Below are positions 1-5,741 of a stretch of 5,741 nucleotides of DNA, one piece after another (positions within the stretch are counted from its first letter, which is position 1; each line of letters starts with the position of its first letter). The stretch is from contig CAJGDU010000083.1 of NCBI GenBank assembly GCA_904502175.1, positions 1 to 5,741 of the forward strand. Reading direction: 5' to 3'. Source of the stretch: Clostridiaceae bacterium. GTDB lineage: Bacteria; Bacillota; Clostridia; Oscillospirales; Acutalibacteraceae. The notes under the pieces are model-generated. The model had not been told where the DNA came from. It did not search any database and worked only from the letters and a program-made list of their open reading frames with translations. A program made the position numbers and the translations under genes.

Positions 1-303
1 ATCGGTCCGGTGACCGCCGAGACGTTCGCGAAGGAAGTTGCCAGCGCGGCCACAGTCGTCTGGAACGGCCCCATGGGCGTCTTCGAGAACCCCACCACTG
101 CCGCGGGCACGCTGGCAGTTGCCAAGGCGCTGGCCGAGTCTGACGCGGTCTCCGTCATCGGCGGCGGCGACTCTGCCGCGGCCGTCAACCAGCTGGGTCT
201 GGGCGACCAGATGACCCACATCTCTACCGGCGGCGGCGCCTCCCTCGAGTTCCTTGAGGGCAAAGAGCTGCCCGGTATCGCCGCAATGGCCGACAAAGAC
301 TGA
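1..303 (+). CDS. pgk: Phosphoglycerate kinase, C-terminal 100 residues (5' end outside the window)
   Basis: Phosphoglycerate kinase transfers the phosphate of 1,3-bisphosphoglycerate to ADP, giving ATP and 3-phosphoglycerate, in cytosolic glycolysis. Only the C-terminal, nucleotide-binding part is present. The open frame runs from base 1 without a start codon and ends at TGA 301-303. Numbering the visible residues from 1, the family signatures are WNGPMGVFE (21-29, with the nucleotide-contacting Glu), GGGDS (54-58, Asp near Mg-ATP) and the ending STGGGASLEFLEGKELPG (75-92). The gene ends about eight residues after that motif, as is normal for the family. The GTG at position 10 is an internal Val codon, not a start. 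tpiA follows 69 bases downstream on the same strand with no convincing terminator between them, so the two are probably cotranscribed. Nothing odd is visible in the part shown. Confidence 0.97.
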   Translation: MGPVTAETFAKEVASAATVVWNGPMGVFENPTTAAGTLAVAKALAESDAVSVIGGGDSAAAVNQLGLGDQMTHISTGGGASLEFLEGKELPGIAAMADKD

Positions 304-357
304 GTTCTGTCCTTAAAGAGACAGACCGGGTCTTTCGAATAAAACCTATATTGGAGA

Positions 358-363
358 AAGAGG
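358..363 (+). promoter_or_regulatory. Ribosome binding site of tpiA
   Basis: AAGAGG lies nine bases before the ATG at 373, and a further GGAG lies just upstream at 353-356. This fixes the tpiA start. The rest of the 69-base pgk-tpiA spacer shows only weak hairpins, for example 306-311 with 320-325, and no clear promoter, which fits read-through from pgk. Confidence 0.7.
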
Positions 364-372
364 TAGATCCCC

Positions 373-1140
<768 letters not shown>

Positions 1141-1162
1141 GCACGGCTTTTCAAGCAACAAA

Positions 1163-1194
1163 AAAAGACCCCGGGAGTGTTCCCGGGGTCTTTT
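1163..1194. terminator. Bidirectional intrinsic terminator shared by tpiA and the sensor kinase gene
   Basis: A perfect 14-bp stem pairs 1163-1176 with 1181-1194 around a four-base GTGT loop. Ten of the pairs form a GC-rich core and four are A-T pairs at the base. On the + strand the stem is followed by TTTTCTT, which terminates tpiA. On the - strand it runs into six T residues (complement of 1161-1166), which terminates the two-component operon. The kinase TAA stop (1196-1198) lies one base from the stem, so a single hairpin separates two convergent operons. Confidence 0.93.
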
Positions 1195-1195
1195 C

Positions 1196-2542
1196 TTATG
1201 CAGTCGTTTCTTCTTCTTTGTCGTCCTGCTTCTCTTTGTCTTCTTCCGTGGACAGGTCCGGTGCCCGGATGCTCTGGGCATGGGGCAGGCGGACGGAGAA
1301 ACGGGTCCCGTTCTCGTCAGAATAGTCGAGGGCGACTTCTCCGTTGTGTTTCTTCACGATGTTCTGGGCGATGGACAGGCCAAGCCCGTAGCCCCCCTGG
1401 TCCCGCGACCGGGAATCTTCCACCCGGAAGAACCGGTCGAAGATGTGCGCCGCTTTGTCGGTCGGGATGGGCGTGCCGGTGTTCGTAATGGTGAGCACCT
1501 CTGTCCGGCGGGGCGTGGACGTCAGCCGGACCTTGATGGTCCCGTTTTCATCGACATATTTCGTGGCGTTTTCCAGAAGGATCATGACGACCTGTTTCAG
1601 ACGTTCCGAATCGCCGACCACACGGGAGCTCTCATCGAGGTCGGACTCCAGTGTGATATTCCGTTCAAAAGCCAGCGCTTCCGTTGCCAGGACCACTTCG
1701 TTCACGACATCGCTGAAGCTGATGAGCCGGAAGTTGTACTTCATGTCCATAGCGGCGTCAGAACGGGCCAGGAACAGCATTTCTTTCACCAGTTTGGACA
1801 TCCGCTCGGCTTCCGACTTCGTGTTCTCCAGCCACTTCTCAGACTCTTTCACCGTTTGATCCGGGTGGTCGGAAATAATGTCGAGGTTCGCCAGGATGAC
1901 GGTCAGCGGAGTCTTCAGTTCATGGGACGCGTCGGCGATGAACTGCTGCTGCGTCTTGATGGCTTCATCGACCGGGGAAATAGACCGACGGGCCAGGAAG
2001 TCGCAGACGGCCAGAAGCAGAATGATGATGATGAAGGCCAGGACGATGTACAGCCGGAACTGGAAATAGACCTGTTCGGTCTCGGAAGTACGGTCCATCA
2101 GCGCCACTTTTGTCCCGATGCCATCCAGCGGCATCCGGACATAGCGCAGCGGCTGGGTCGCTACGATACCGGTGTTCTTTTCCCGCTCCAGAACATAGTT
2201 CACGGTGGTGTCGAGGTTTTCCTCGATCGTTTTCCGAAGCTTCTTTCCTGGGGTTTCGAAGGCCAGGATCTCTCCTTTTTCTGACAGGATGAGGATGGCG
2301 ACGTCGTCATGGTGCTCGTAAGTATCCTGCTTCAGGACGGCGGTCTTCTTCCCGTCTTTTCCCTTCTCGAATGTGACCGATTCCTTTGTGATCGGCTTCA
2401 GCACATCTGACATGATATCGTTTGCGCTGTTCTGCGCATAGGTATAGGATGCGAAGATGAGGAGCGTGATACTGCCGATGAGGATGATGAGCGCCAGGAC
2501 CATCGTATCCATGATGAAGCGGCGTCGAAGTTTATTCAGCAA
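1196..2542 (-). CDS. Membrane sensor histidine kinase of a two-component system, 448 aa, TTG start
   Basis: The protein senses an unknown signal, autophosphorylates on His and passes the phosphate to the adjacent regulator. Membrane segments lie near residues 13-33 and 164-184, enclosing an extracellular sensor of about 130 residues that I cannot assign to a named family. The kinase core shows the H box FIADASHELKTPLT (His207), the N box LLENATKYV (Asn325), G1 NTGTP (354-358), the F box FDRFFRVE (368-375) and G2 GGYGLGLSI (383-391). Only about 25 residues separate the second membrane segment from His207, too few for a full HAMP domain. This resembles the short-linker PhoR/CiaH-like kinases of Bacillota (inference). 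The tail after residue 430 is strongly charged and rich in Glu, Asp and Lys. I chose the TTG start at 2542 because GGAGGTGA stands nine bases before it. The ATG at 2512 (codon 11) has no such site. The first 11 bases overlap the end of the regulator gene. Confidence 0.95.
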   Translation of the reverse strand: MLNKLRRRFIMDTMVLALIILIGSITLLIFASYTYAQNSANDIMSDVLKPITKESVTFEKGKDGKKTAVLKQDTYEHHDDVAILILSEKGEILAFETPGKKLRKTIEENLDTTVNYVLEREKNTGIVATQPLRYVRMPLDGIGTKVALMDRTSETEQVYFQFRLYIVLAFIIIILLLAVCDFLARRSISPVDEAIKTQQQFIADASHELKTPLTVILANLDIISDHPDQTVKESEKWLENTKSEAERMSKLVKEMLFLARSDAAMDMKYNFRLISFSDVVNEVVLATEALAFERNITLESDLDESSRVVGDSERLKQVVMILLENATKYVDENGTIKVRLTSTPRRTEVLTITNTGTPIPTDKAAHIFDRFFRVEDSRSRDQGGYGLGLSIAQNIVKKHNGEVALDYSDENGTRFSVRLPHAQSIRAPDLSTEEDKEKQDDKEEETTA

Positions 2543-3218
2543 CTTTCTGGCTCACCTCCAGGCGATACCCGATCTTGCGGATGGTGGCAATGCCTGCCCT
2601 CGAAGCGAGGTGTTTCAGCTTCTTGCGCAGGAACGAGATGTACACTTCCACGTTGTTGTCTTCCGCGTCGGACTCAGCACCCCAGACTTTGACGATGAAG
2701 TCTTCTTTCGGGACGATGACACCCGGCGCGGCCATGAGAAGCCGCATGATCTCAAACTCTTTCGGACCGAGCGGAAGGGACTTGCCGTTGCCCTCCAGCG
2801 TATAGTTGGAAAGGGACAGTTTGATGTCCTCAAACTCCAGTTCATCCATGACCACTTCCCCCTGTCTGCGGGAGATGGCACGGACACGGGCGAGCAGCTC
2901 GCCCGGGACGAACGGTTTGGTCAGGTAGTCATCGGCACCGGCATCGAGACCTTTGATCTTGTCAGTCGTGTCATCTTTTGCCGTCAGCATGATGACCGGG
3001 GTCGTATTCTTTTCTTCCCGCATGCGGCGGACCACTTCGAAACCGTCTACCTTCGGAATCATGACATCGAGGATGATGCAGTCATAAATGCCGCTCATCG
3101 CGTTGTCGAAGGCAGCTTCTCCGTCATGGACGATATCGGCTGTATACCGCTGGGATTTCATGATCTCACCAAGCGCTTCCGCGAGGCGGACTTCATCTTC
3201 TACGATCAGAATTCTCAT
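2532..3218 (-). CDS. OmpR/PhoB-family response regulator, 228 aa
   Basis: This is a cytosolic DNA-binding transcription regulator, activated by phosphorylation from the neighbouring kinase. The receiver domain covers about residues 1-116. It has the acidic pair Glu7/Asp8, the phosphoacceptor Asp51 in IILDVMIPK, the switch Thr79 in MLTAKDD, and Lys101 in LTKPF. A winged-helix effector domain follows at about 125-223, with EVYISFLRKKL (191-201) as the recognition-helix region and RKIGYRLE (214-221) as the wing. The length is typical for the family. The start at ATG 3218 is preferred because GGGAG stands nine bases upstream and MRILIVEDE is the usual N-terminus. An in-frame GTG at 3251 would add 11 residues but lacks a ribosome site. 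The gene leads a two-gene operon with the kinase, overlapping it by 11 bases. The target genes are not visible here. Confidence 0.96.
   Translation of the reverse strand: MRILIVEDEVRLAEALGEIMKSQRYTADIVHDGEAAFDNAMSGIYDCIILDVMIPKVDGFEVVRRMREEKNTTPVIMLTAKDDTTDKIKGLDAGADDYLTKPFVPGELLARVRAISRRQGEVVMDELEFEDIKLSLSNYTLEGNGKSLPLGPKEFEIMRLLMAAPGVIVPKEDFIVKVWGAESDAEDNNVEVYISFLRKKLKHLASRAGIATIRKIGYRLEVSQKVAE
2552..2559 (-). promoter_or_regulatory. Ribosome binding site that sets the TTG start of the sensor kinase
   Basis: GGAGGTGA, a near-perfect Shine-Dalgarno sequence, lies within the last codons of the regulator gene and ends nine bases before TTG at 2542. The next in-frame ATG (2512-2510) is preceded by a pyrimidine-rich stretch without a comparable site, so TTG is the better start. 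Confidence 0.8.
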
Positions 3219-3227
3219 GGTAAAACT

Positions 3228-3232
3228 CTCCC
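3228..3232 (-). promoter_or_regulatory. Ribosome binding site of the response regulator
   Basis: GGGAG lies nine bases before ATG 3218 and decides this start over the upstream in-frame GTG at 3251. Confidence 0.7.
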
Positions 3233-3254
3233 ATTCGGGGTGGCGATGCACCCA

Positions 3255-3272
3255 ATCTTAATATTCATCTTA
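3255..3272 (-). repeat. Short direct repeat at the transcription start region of the two-component operon
   Basis: TAAGAT occurs twice on the - strand, at 3267-3272 and 3255-3260, separated by six bases. The repeat lies immediately downstream of the -10 box, across the expected transcription start. PhoB-type regulators bind tandem direct repeats, usually with a period of about 11 bases, so a 12-base period is only roughly compatible. It could be an autoregulatory site or chance in AT-rich DNA. Confidence 0.3.
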
Positions 3273-3273
3273 C

Positions 3274-3302
3274 ATTATAAACGAAAATGTCCAGTTATTC
3301 AA
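3274..3302 (-). promoter_or_regulatory. Sigma-A-type promoter of the two-component operon
   Basis: On the - strand the -35 box TTGAAT (3302-3297) is followed by a 17-base spacer and a perfect -10 box TATAAT (3279-3274). Transcription should start near 3267, giving a leader of about 50 bases before the regulator ATG. The -35 box directly abuts the terminator region of the upstream DtxR-family gene. Confidence 0.8.
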
Positions 3303-3339
3303 TATAAGAAAAGGCGTATTGCTTGTCGCAATACGCCTT
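3303..3339 (-). terminator. Intrinsic terminator of the DtxR-family gene
   Basis: A 12-bp perfect stem pairs 3311-3322 with 3328-3339 around a five-base loop. Read on the - strand it is followed by a T-rich run (TTTTCTTATA, including the last two stem bases). It begins 12 bases after the TGA at 3352-3354. On the + strand the downstream run is poorer and no + strand gene approaches it, so I assign it to the leftward gene. Confidence 0.88.
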
Positions 3340-3351
3340 GATTTTGTTAAC

Positions 3352-3771
3352 TCAATCGGCTTTCAGAAGCCCTGTTTTCGGGTCGGCGGAAAGAACGATG
3401 TCCTCATCCGCGATGTTCAGGTACTGTTTGATGTGCTCAAAACTCTCGTCGGAGACGATGTGCTCCATGCGGCAGGCATCTTCATAGGCCGTCTCTTCGT
3501 CGACACCCATCTTCCGAAGCATGTAGGACAGGACGACCTGGCGCTCGTAGAGATGGGTGGCGATCTTCCTGCCCTCTTCCGTCAGAGTGATGGACTTGTC
3601 CTCATGGATGGTGATGTACCCGGACTCCTTCAGGATGGAGACCGCCCGGCTGACGCTGGGCTTGGAGAAACCCATGAACTCGCTGATGTCGATGGAACGG
3701 ACCGAAGACTGCTGGAGCGAAAGGCGCAGAATGGTCTTCAGATACATCTCACCGGACTCTTGCAGTTTCAT
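3352..3771 (-). CDS. DtxR-family metal-dependent transcriptional regulator, short form, 139 aa
   Basis: Members of this family are cytosolic dimers that bind operators when loaded with Fe(II) or Mn(II) and control metal uptake or efflux. Residues 1-67 form the winged helix: GEMYLKTI at 7-14, a helix-turn-helix with DISEFMGFSKPSVSRAV (28-44), and a wing near 51-67 ending in LTEEG. Residues 68-125 form the dimerisation and metal domain. There is no C-terminal SH3-like domain, so the length matches MntR rather than full DtxR. By eye, the DtxR primary-site ligands are kept as Met9, Cys100, Glu103 and His104. The ancillary-site ligands His79, Glu83 and His98 of DtxR are replaced by Gln78, Ser82 and Tyr96. 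The metal specificity is therefore uncertain. The ATG at 3771 is preceded by AGAAGG ten bases upstream. No metal transporter is adjacent. A tRNA-Gly lies 38 bases upstream, leaving little room for a separate promoter. Confidence 0.93.
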   Translation of the reverse strand: MKLQESGEMYLKTILRLSLQQSSVRSIDISEFMGFSKPSVSRAVSILKESGYITIHEDKSITLTEEGRKIATHLYERQVVLSYMLRKMGVDEETAYEDACRMEHIVSDESFEHIKQYLNIADEDIVLSADPKTGLLKAD

Positions 3772-3781
3772 GAGGAAGATA

Positions 3782-3787
3782 CCTTCT
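3782..3787 (-). promoter_or_regulatory. Ribosome binding site of the DtxR-family gene
   Basis: AGAAGG ends ten bases before ATG 3771, supporting that start. Confidence 0.6.
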
Positions 3788-3809
3788 TTCTGGCTTCAGG
3801 GCAAAAAAA

Positions 3810-3883
3810 TGGAGCGGGTAATGGGAGTCGAACCCACCTATTGACCTTGGGAAGGTCACATTCTACCGATAAATTATACCCGC
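3810..3883 (-). tRNA. tRNA-Gly, anticodon CCC
   Basis: The 74-base cloverleaf folds completely on the - strand. It has a 7-bp acceptor stem (GCGGGTA with TACCCGC), a 4-bp D arm with GG in the loop, a 5-bp anticodon stem TGACC/GGTCA with loop TTCCCAA (anticodon CCC, reading GGG), a four-base variable loop, and a T arm with loop TTCGACT and one G-U pair. The discriminator is U, as expected for tRNA-Gly. The 3' CCA is encoded (complement of 3810-3812) and is followed directly by seven T residues (3803-3809). Confidence 0.97.
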
Positions 3884-3895
3884 ATAACGCTATAT

Positions 3896-3925
3896 ATTAT
3901 ATGCGACTATGCGGGGTTCCGTCAA
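3896..3925 (-). promoter_or_regulatory. Promoter of tRNA-Gly (and possibly of the DtxR-family gene)
   Basis: TTGACG (3925-3920) and TATAAT (3901-3896) are separated by 18 bases on the - strand, placing the transcription start about six bases before the mature tRNA 5' end. The -35 box lies just past the galM stop. No clear terminator for galM is visible in between, so galM transcripts may also run into the tRNA. Confidence 0.8.
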
Positions 3926-3926
3926 G

Positions 3927-5006
3927 TCAGAGGATGCCAAAAGACCATACGGTCTGCCGCGTGAAAACCTCGCCCCTGCGCAGGACGGGAGACGGCCATT
4001 CCGGATGGTGGATGGCCTCCGGGATGCCCTGGGCTTCGAGCGCCGCGCCGGCAAAGGGCACCAGCGGACCGTCGGCCAGTTCGACCCCGGCCGCCGGGGC
4101 ATTGCAGGTGTACATGACAAAGGCCGGTGCGTCCGTGGTCAGGGTCAGCGCCCGCCCGGACTCAGGGTCGGACATGCGCAGGGAGTGGCTCCCCTCTTCC
4201 CGGAACAGGAAGGGGTGGTCATACCCGTGGCCCACCATGACGTTCTGCGGATGGTCGGAAGCGCGGCCCTGCGAAAACGTCTCCCCCAGCCGGAAATCAA
4301 AGGCGGTAAAGTCCACCGGCAGGATGTTCCCCGTGGGAATGAGATCTTCTCTCAGTTCGACGAACCGGTCCACATCGGCGATGAGCACCTGGGAGAGGAT
4401 GTCGGTCTTCTGGTCCCCGCTCAGGTTGAAATAGGTATGGTTCGTGAGGTCCAGGACCGTGTCGGCGTCGGTGTCGGCCCGGAACAGGATCTGGAAGTTG
4501 TTGCTGTTGTCCAGCTGGTAGGTGACCTCCGCGTGGACTTCGCCCGGGAAACCGTTGGAACCGGCGGGACTGGTGTACAGGAAGGTCACCGCAACCTTCT
4601 GCCGCGCCTCGCAGACCGACGGGTCCGGCGCGTCGAAGACTTCGGCCTCCCAGAAGGCGGTCGAGAACTCGCCGTTGCCGTGGAGAGAGTTCCGTCCGTC
4701 GTTTTGCGGCAGGTCGTAAGTCGTTCCCTCCAGCTCGAAAGAGGCGCCGTCCACGCGCCCGGCCGTGCGCCCGACAAGGGCGCCGAGGTACAGGTCGGCG
4801 TGGTCGATATAGCCGGAGAGGTCGGGAAACCGCAGGACGATGCTCTCCACCTTCCCCGTTTTATCCGGCACCCGGACGTCGGTGAGGATGGCGCCATAGT
4901 TGATGGCGGACACCGAAATGCCCTGGTCGTTGGTCATGGTGTACTCCGTGACCGGAAGGGGTGCATCGCCCCGGGGGTCCGGAAACAGTCTGGTCGTTAC
5001 GTTCAT
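3927..5006 (-). CDS. galM: Aldose 1-epimerase (galactose mutarotase), 359 aa
   Basis: The enzyme interconverts the alpha and beta anomers of aldoses such as galactose and glucose in the cytosol and feeds the Leloir pathway. The conserved sites of the beta-sandwich family are present in order: GRTAGRV (79-85, substrate-binding Arg80), NSLHGN (106-111, His109), LTNHTYFNLSG (187-197, catalytic acid His190), GYDHPF (261-266, Asp263) and LEAQG (323-327, catalytic base Glu324), followed by the usual C-terminal region with HPEWPSPVLRRGE. The length is normal and no signal peptide is visible. The ATG at 5006 overlaps the TGA of the upstream amidase as ATGA and has AAAGGAGA four bases before it, so the two genes are probably translationally coupled. 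No galK, galT or galE is visible. The role in galactose use rests on the family; the exact sugar could be another aldose. Confidence 0.95.
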   Translation of the reverse strand: MNVTTRLFPDPRGDAPLPVTEYTMTNDQGISVSAINYGAILTDVRVPDKTGKVESIVLRFPDLSGYIDHADLYLGALVGRTAGRVDGASFELEGTTYDLPQNDGRNSLHGNGEFSTAFWEAEVFDAPDPSVCEARQKVAVTFLYTSPAGSNGFPGEVHAEVTYQLDNSNNFQILFRADTDADTVLDLTNHTYFNLSGDQKTDILSQVLIADVDRFVELREDLIPTGNILPVDFTAFDFRLGETFSQGRASDHPQNVMVGHGYDHPFLFREEGSHSLRMSDPESGRALTLTTDAPAFVMYTCNAPAAGVELADGPLVPFAGAALEAQGIPEAIHHPEWPSPVLRRGEVFTRQTVWSFGIL

Positions 5007-5741
5007 ATGCTCTCCTTTGCCAGAAGGTCGGTGCTTGGCGCGCCGTTCGCAGGCGCTTCATACAGGGAGGCGATGTACCGGTCCACCCCGTTCGTCAGTG
5101 CCCGGGCAACGGCCCGCTGGCCGTTCAGCAGGACCTGCCGGTCGTGTTCGTTCGTCAGAAAGCCCAGCTCGCACAGGCAGGACGCCACGCCCTGGTTCGC
5201 GGTCCGGTACTCGTTCGTGCCGTAGTCCGGGTTGCGTCCGTCCACGTAGGCGCCGGTGGCCAGACAGCCGTACTCCCGGATCATGAAGAAGTAGTCGGTG
5301 GCCGTCGTGACATCGTAGAAGGTGTAGCCTTTCTTCCGGGCCTTGCTGCGGGCCTCGGCGATGTCCCGGTTCGAGAAGGTCTTCGTGTAGACGCCTCTTG
5401 CGGTGCGGCCGCCCATGGTGGAGTAGTCGAGGGCCGTGCCGTTCACGAGTTCATTGGCGATACACTTCGCGAAGGCATCGGTCGACTGCCTCGCCCGGTA
5501 GATCTGCACGCCGTTCTGACCGGCGTTCTTGTTGGAGTTGAGGTGCAGGCTCAGACAGAGCTTCGCTCTGGAGGCGCAGGTGCGGTTGACCCGGCCGTCA
5601 GGGTCGTACTCGGTGTAAGCCATGTTGATGTTCGGGTCCTCTGTGCCGTCCCGCGTGAGGAGCACTTTGTAACCGGCCCGCTCCAGCGCGGAGGCGAGCT
5701 GTTTGCCGATGGAGAGGACCACGTCGGATTCGTTGAGGGAC
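5003..5741 (-). CDS. N-acetylmuramoyl-L-alanine amidase (Amidase_3), C-terminal 245 residues
   Basis: This zinc enzyme cleaves the bond between N-acetylmuramic acid and L-alanine in peptidoglycan and normally acts outside the membrane. The window cuts off its start, so the first zinc His, any signal peptide and any wall-binding domain are not seen. Numbering visible residues from 1, Glu4 in LNES fits the second zinc ligand. GYKVLLTRDG (24-33) is the family's lTR strand, His66 in LSLHLNSN is the third zinc ligand, and Glu191 in CELGFLTNEHD is the catalytic Glu. The segment YFFMIRE (150-156) is also typical of Bacillota members (from memory). The GTG at 5722 is an internal Val codon. The visible part has six cysteines, one next to the catalytic Glu, which is unusual for an exported Gram-positive enzyme. 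The stop TGA overlaps the galM start. Confidence 0.9.
   Translation of the reverse strand, partial: SLNESDVVLSIGKQLASALERAGYKVLLTRDGTEDPNINMAYTEYDPDGRVNRTCASRAKLCLSLHLNSNKNAGQNGVQIYRARQSTDAFAKCIANELVNGTALDYSTMGGRTARGVYTKTFSNRDIAEARSKARKKGYTFYDVTTATDYFFMIREYGCLATGAYVDGRNPDYGTNEYRTANQGVASCLCELGFLTNEHDRQVLLNGQRAVARALTNGVDRYIASLYEAPANGAPSTDLLAKESI
5011..5018 (-). promoter_or_regulatory. Ribosome binding site of galM
   Basis: AAAGGAGA lies within the last codons of the amidase gene, four bases before the galM ATG at 5006, and supports this start and coupling to the upstream gene. Confidence 0.75.

Noticed and set aside
306..333. Two small overlapping hairpins in the pgk-tpiA spacer that could suggest an attenuator
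   Set aside because: The stems are only six and four base pairs long and there is no U run, so I treat them as chance.
1280..2284. 334-codon open frame on the + strand opposite the sensor kinase
   Set aside because: The opposite strand encodes a kinase with all boxes intact. The + strand frame lacks a known domain and a ribosome site that I can see.
3219..3251. Upstream GTG start for the response regulator, adding 11 residues
   Set aside because: It has no ribosome site, while ATG 3218 has GGGAG at nine bases and gives the standard MRILIVEDE N-terminus.
2457..3341. 294-codon open frame on the + strand opposite the response regulator
   Set aside because: It crosses the regulator promoter and the DtxR-gene terminator, and its composition looks like reverse-strand translation of the regulator.
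3252..3925. Possible DtxR/MntR operator near the regulator or two-component promoters
   Set aside because: I looked for a long palindrome resembling the TTAGGTTAGCCTAACCTAA type and saw no convincing match in the spacers.
3319..4434. 371-codon open frame on the + strand across the DtxR-family gene, the tRNA and part of galM
   Set aside because: It spans a tRNA gene and two real opposite-strand genes, which is not plausible for a coding sequence.
3909..5225. 438-codon open frame on the + strand opposite galM
   Set aside because: It is the longest shadow frame in the right part, but galM and the amidase have complete motif sets and a coupled junction on the other strand.

Overview
This is a GC-rich bacterial chromosomal segment that reads as ordinary core genome. 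Several features point to a Bacillota (low-GC-type Gram-positive lineage) member, probably a GC-rich Clostridia relative. These are the pgk-tpiA pair, strong GGAGG-type ribosome sites, near-consensus sigma-A-type promoters, a short-linker PhoR/CiaH-like sensor kinase with a PhoB-type regulator, a short DtxR-family repressor and an Amidase_3 cell-wall enzyme. That placement is inferred from the style of the proteins; I cannot name a genus from the sequence alone.

Left part (1-1200, + strand): the 3' end of phosphoglycerate kinase (pgk) and a complete triosephosphate isomerase (tpiA), forming the end of a glycolytic operon. Transcription stops at a strong hairpin (1163-1194). This hairpin also serves the leftward genes arriving from the other side, so it is a shared bidirectional terminator.

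Middle (1196-3302, - strand): a two-component system, with the response regulator first and the histidine kinase second. It is transcribed leftwards from a near-consensus promoter (3274-3302). The kinase most likely starts at a TTG that lies inside the end of the regulator gene, behind a strong Shine-Dalgarno sequence, so the two are probably translationally coupled.

Centre-right (3303-3925, - strand): a DtxR-family metal-dependent regulator with its own terminator, preceded closely by a tRNA-Gly(CCC) gene that has a clear promoter. The regulator has no obvious promoter of its own in the 38 bases behind the tRNA and may depend on read-through from it.

Right part (3927-5741, - strand): a truncated N-acetylmuramoyl-L-alanine amidase whose stop codon overlaps the start of galM (aldose 1-epimerase) in an ATGA junction, so both belong to one leftward operon.

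I found no mobile element, CRISPR array, phage gene or clearly new system. The points most worth a second look are the altered ancillary metal-site residues of the DtxR-family protein, the tRNA-to-regulator arrangement, a small direct repeat at the two-component promoter, and a cysteine-rich amidase. The long open frames opposite tpiA, the kinase, the regulator and galM look like GC-driven shadows.
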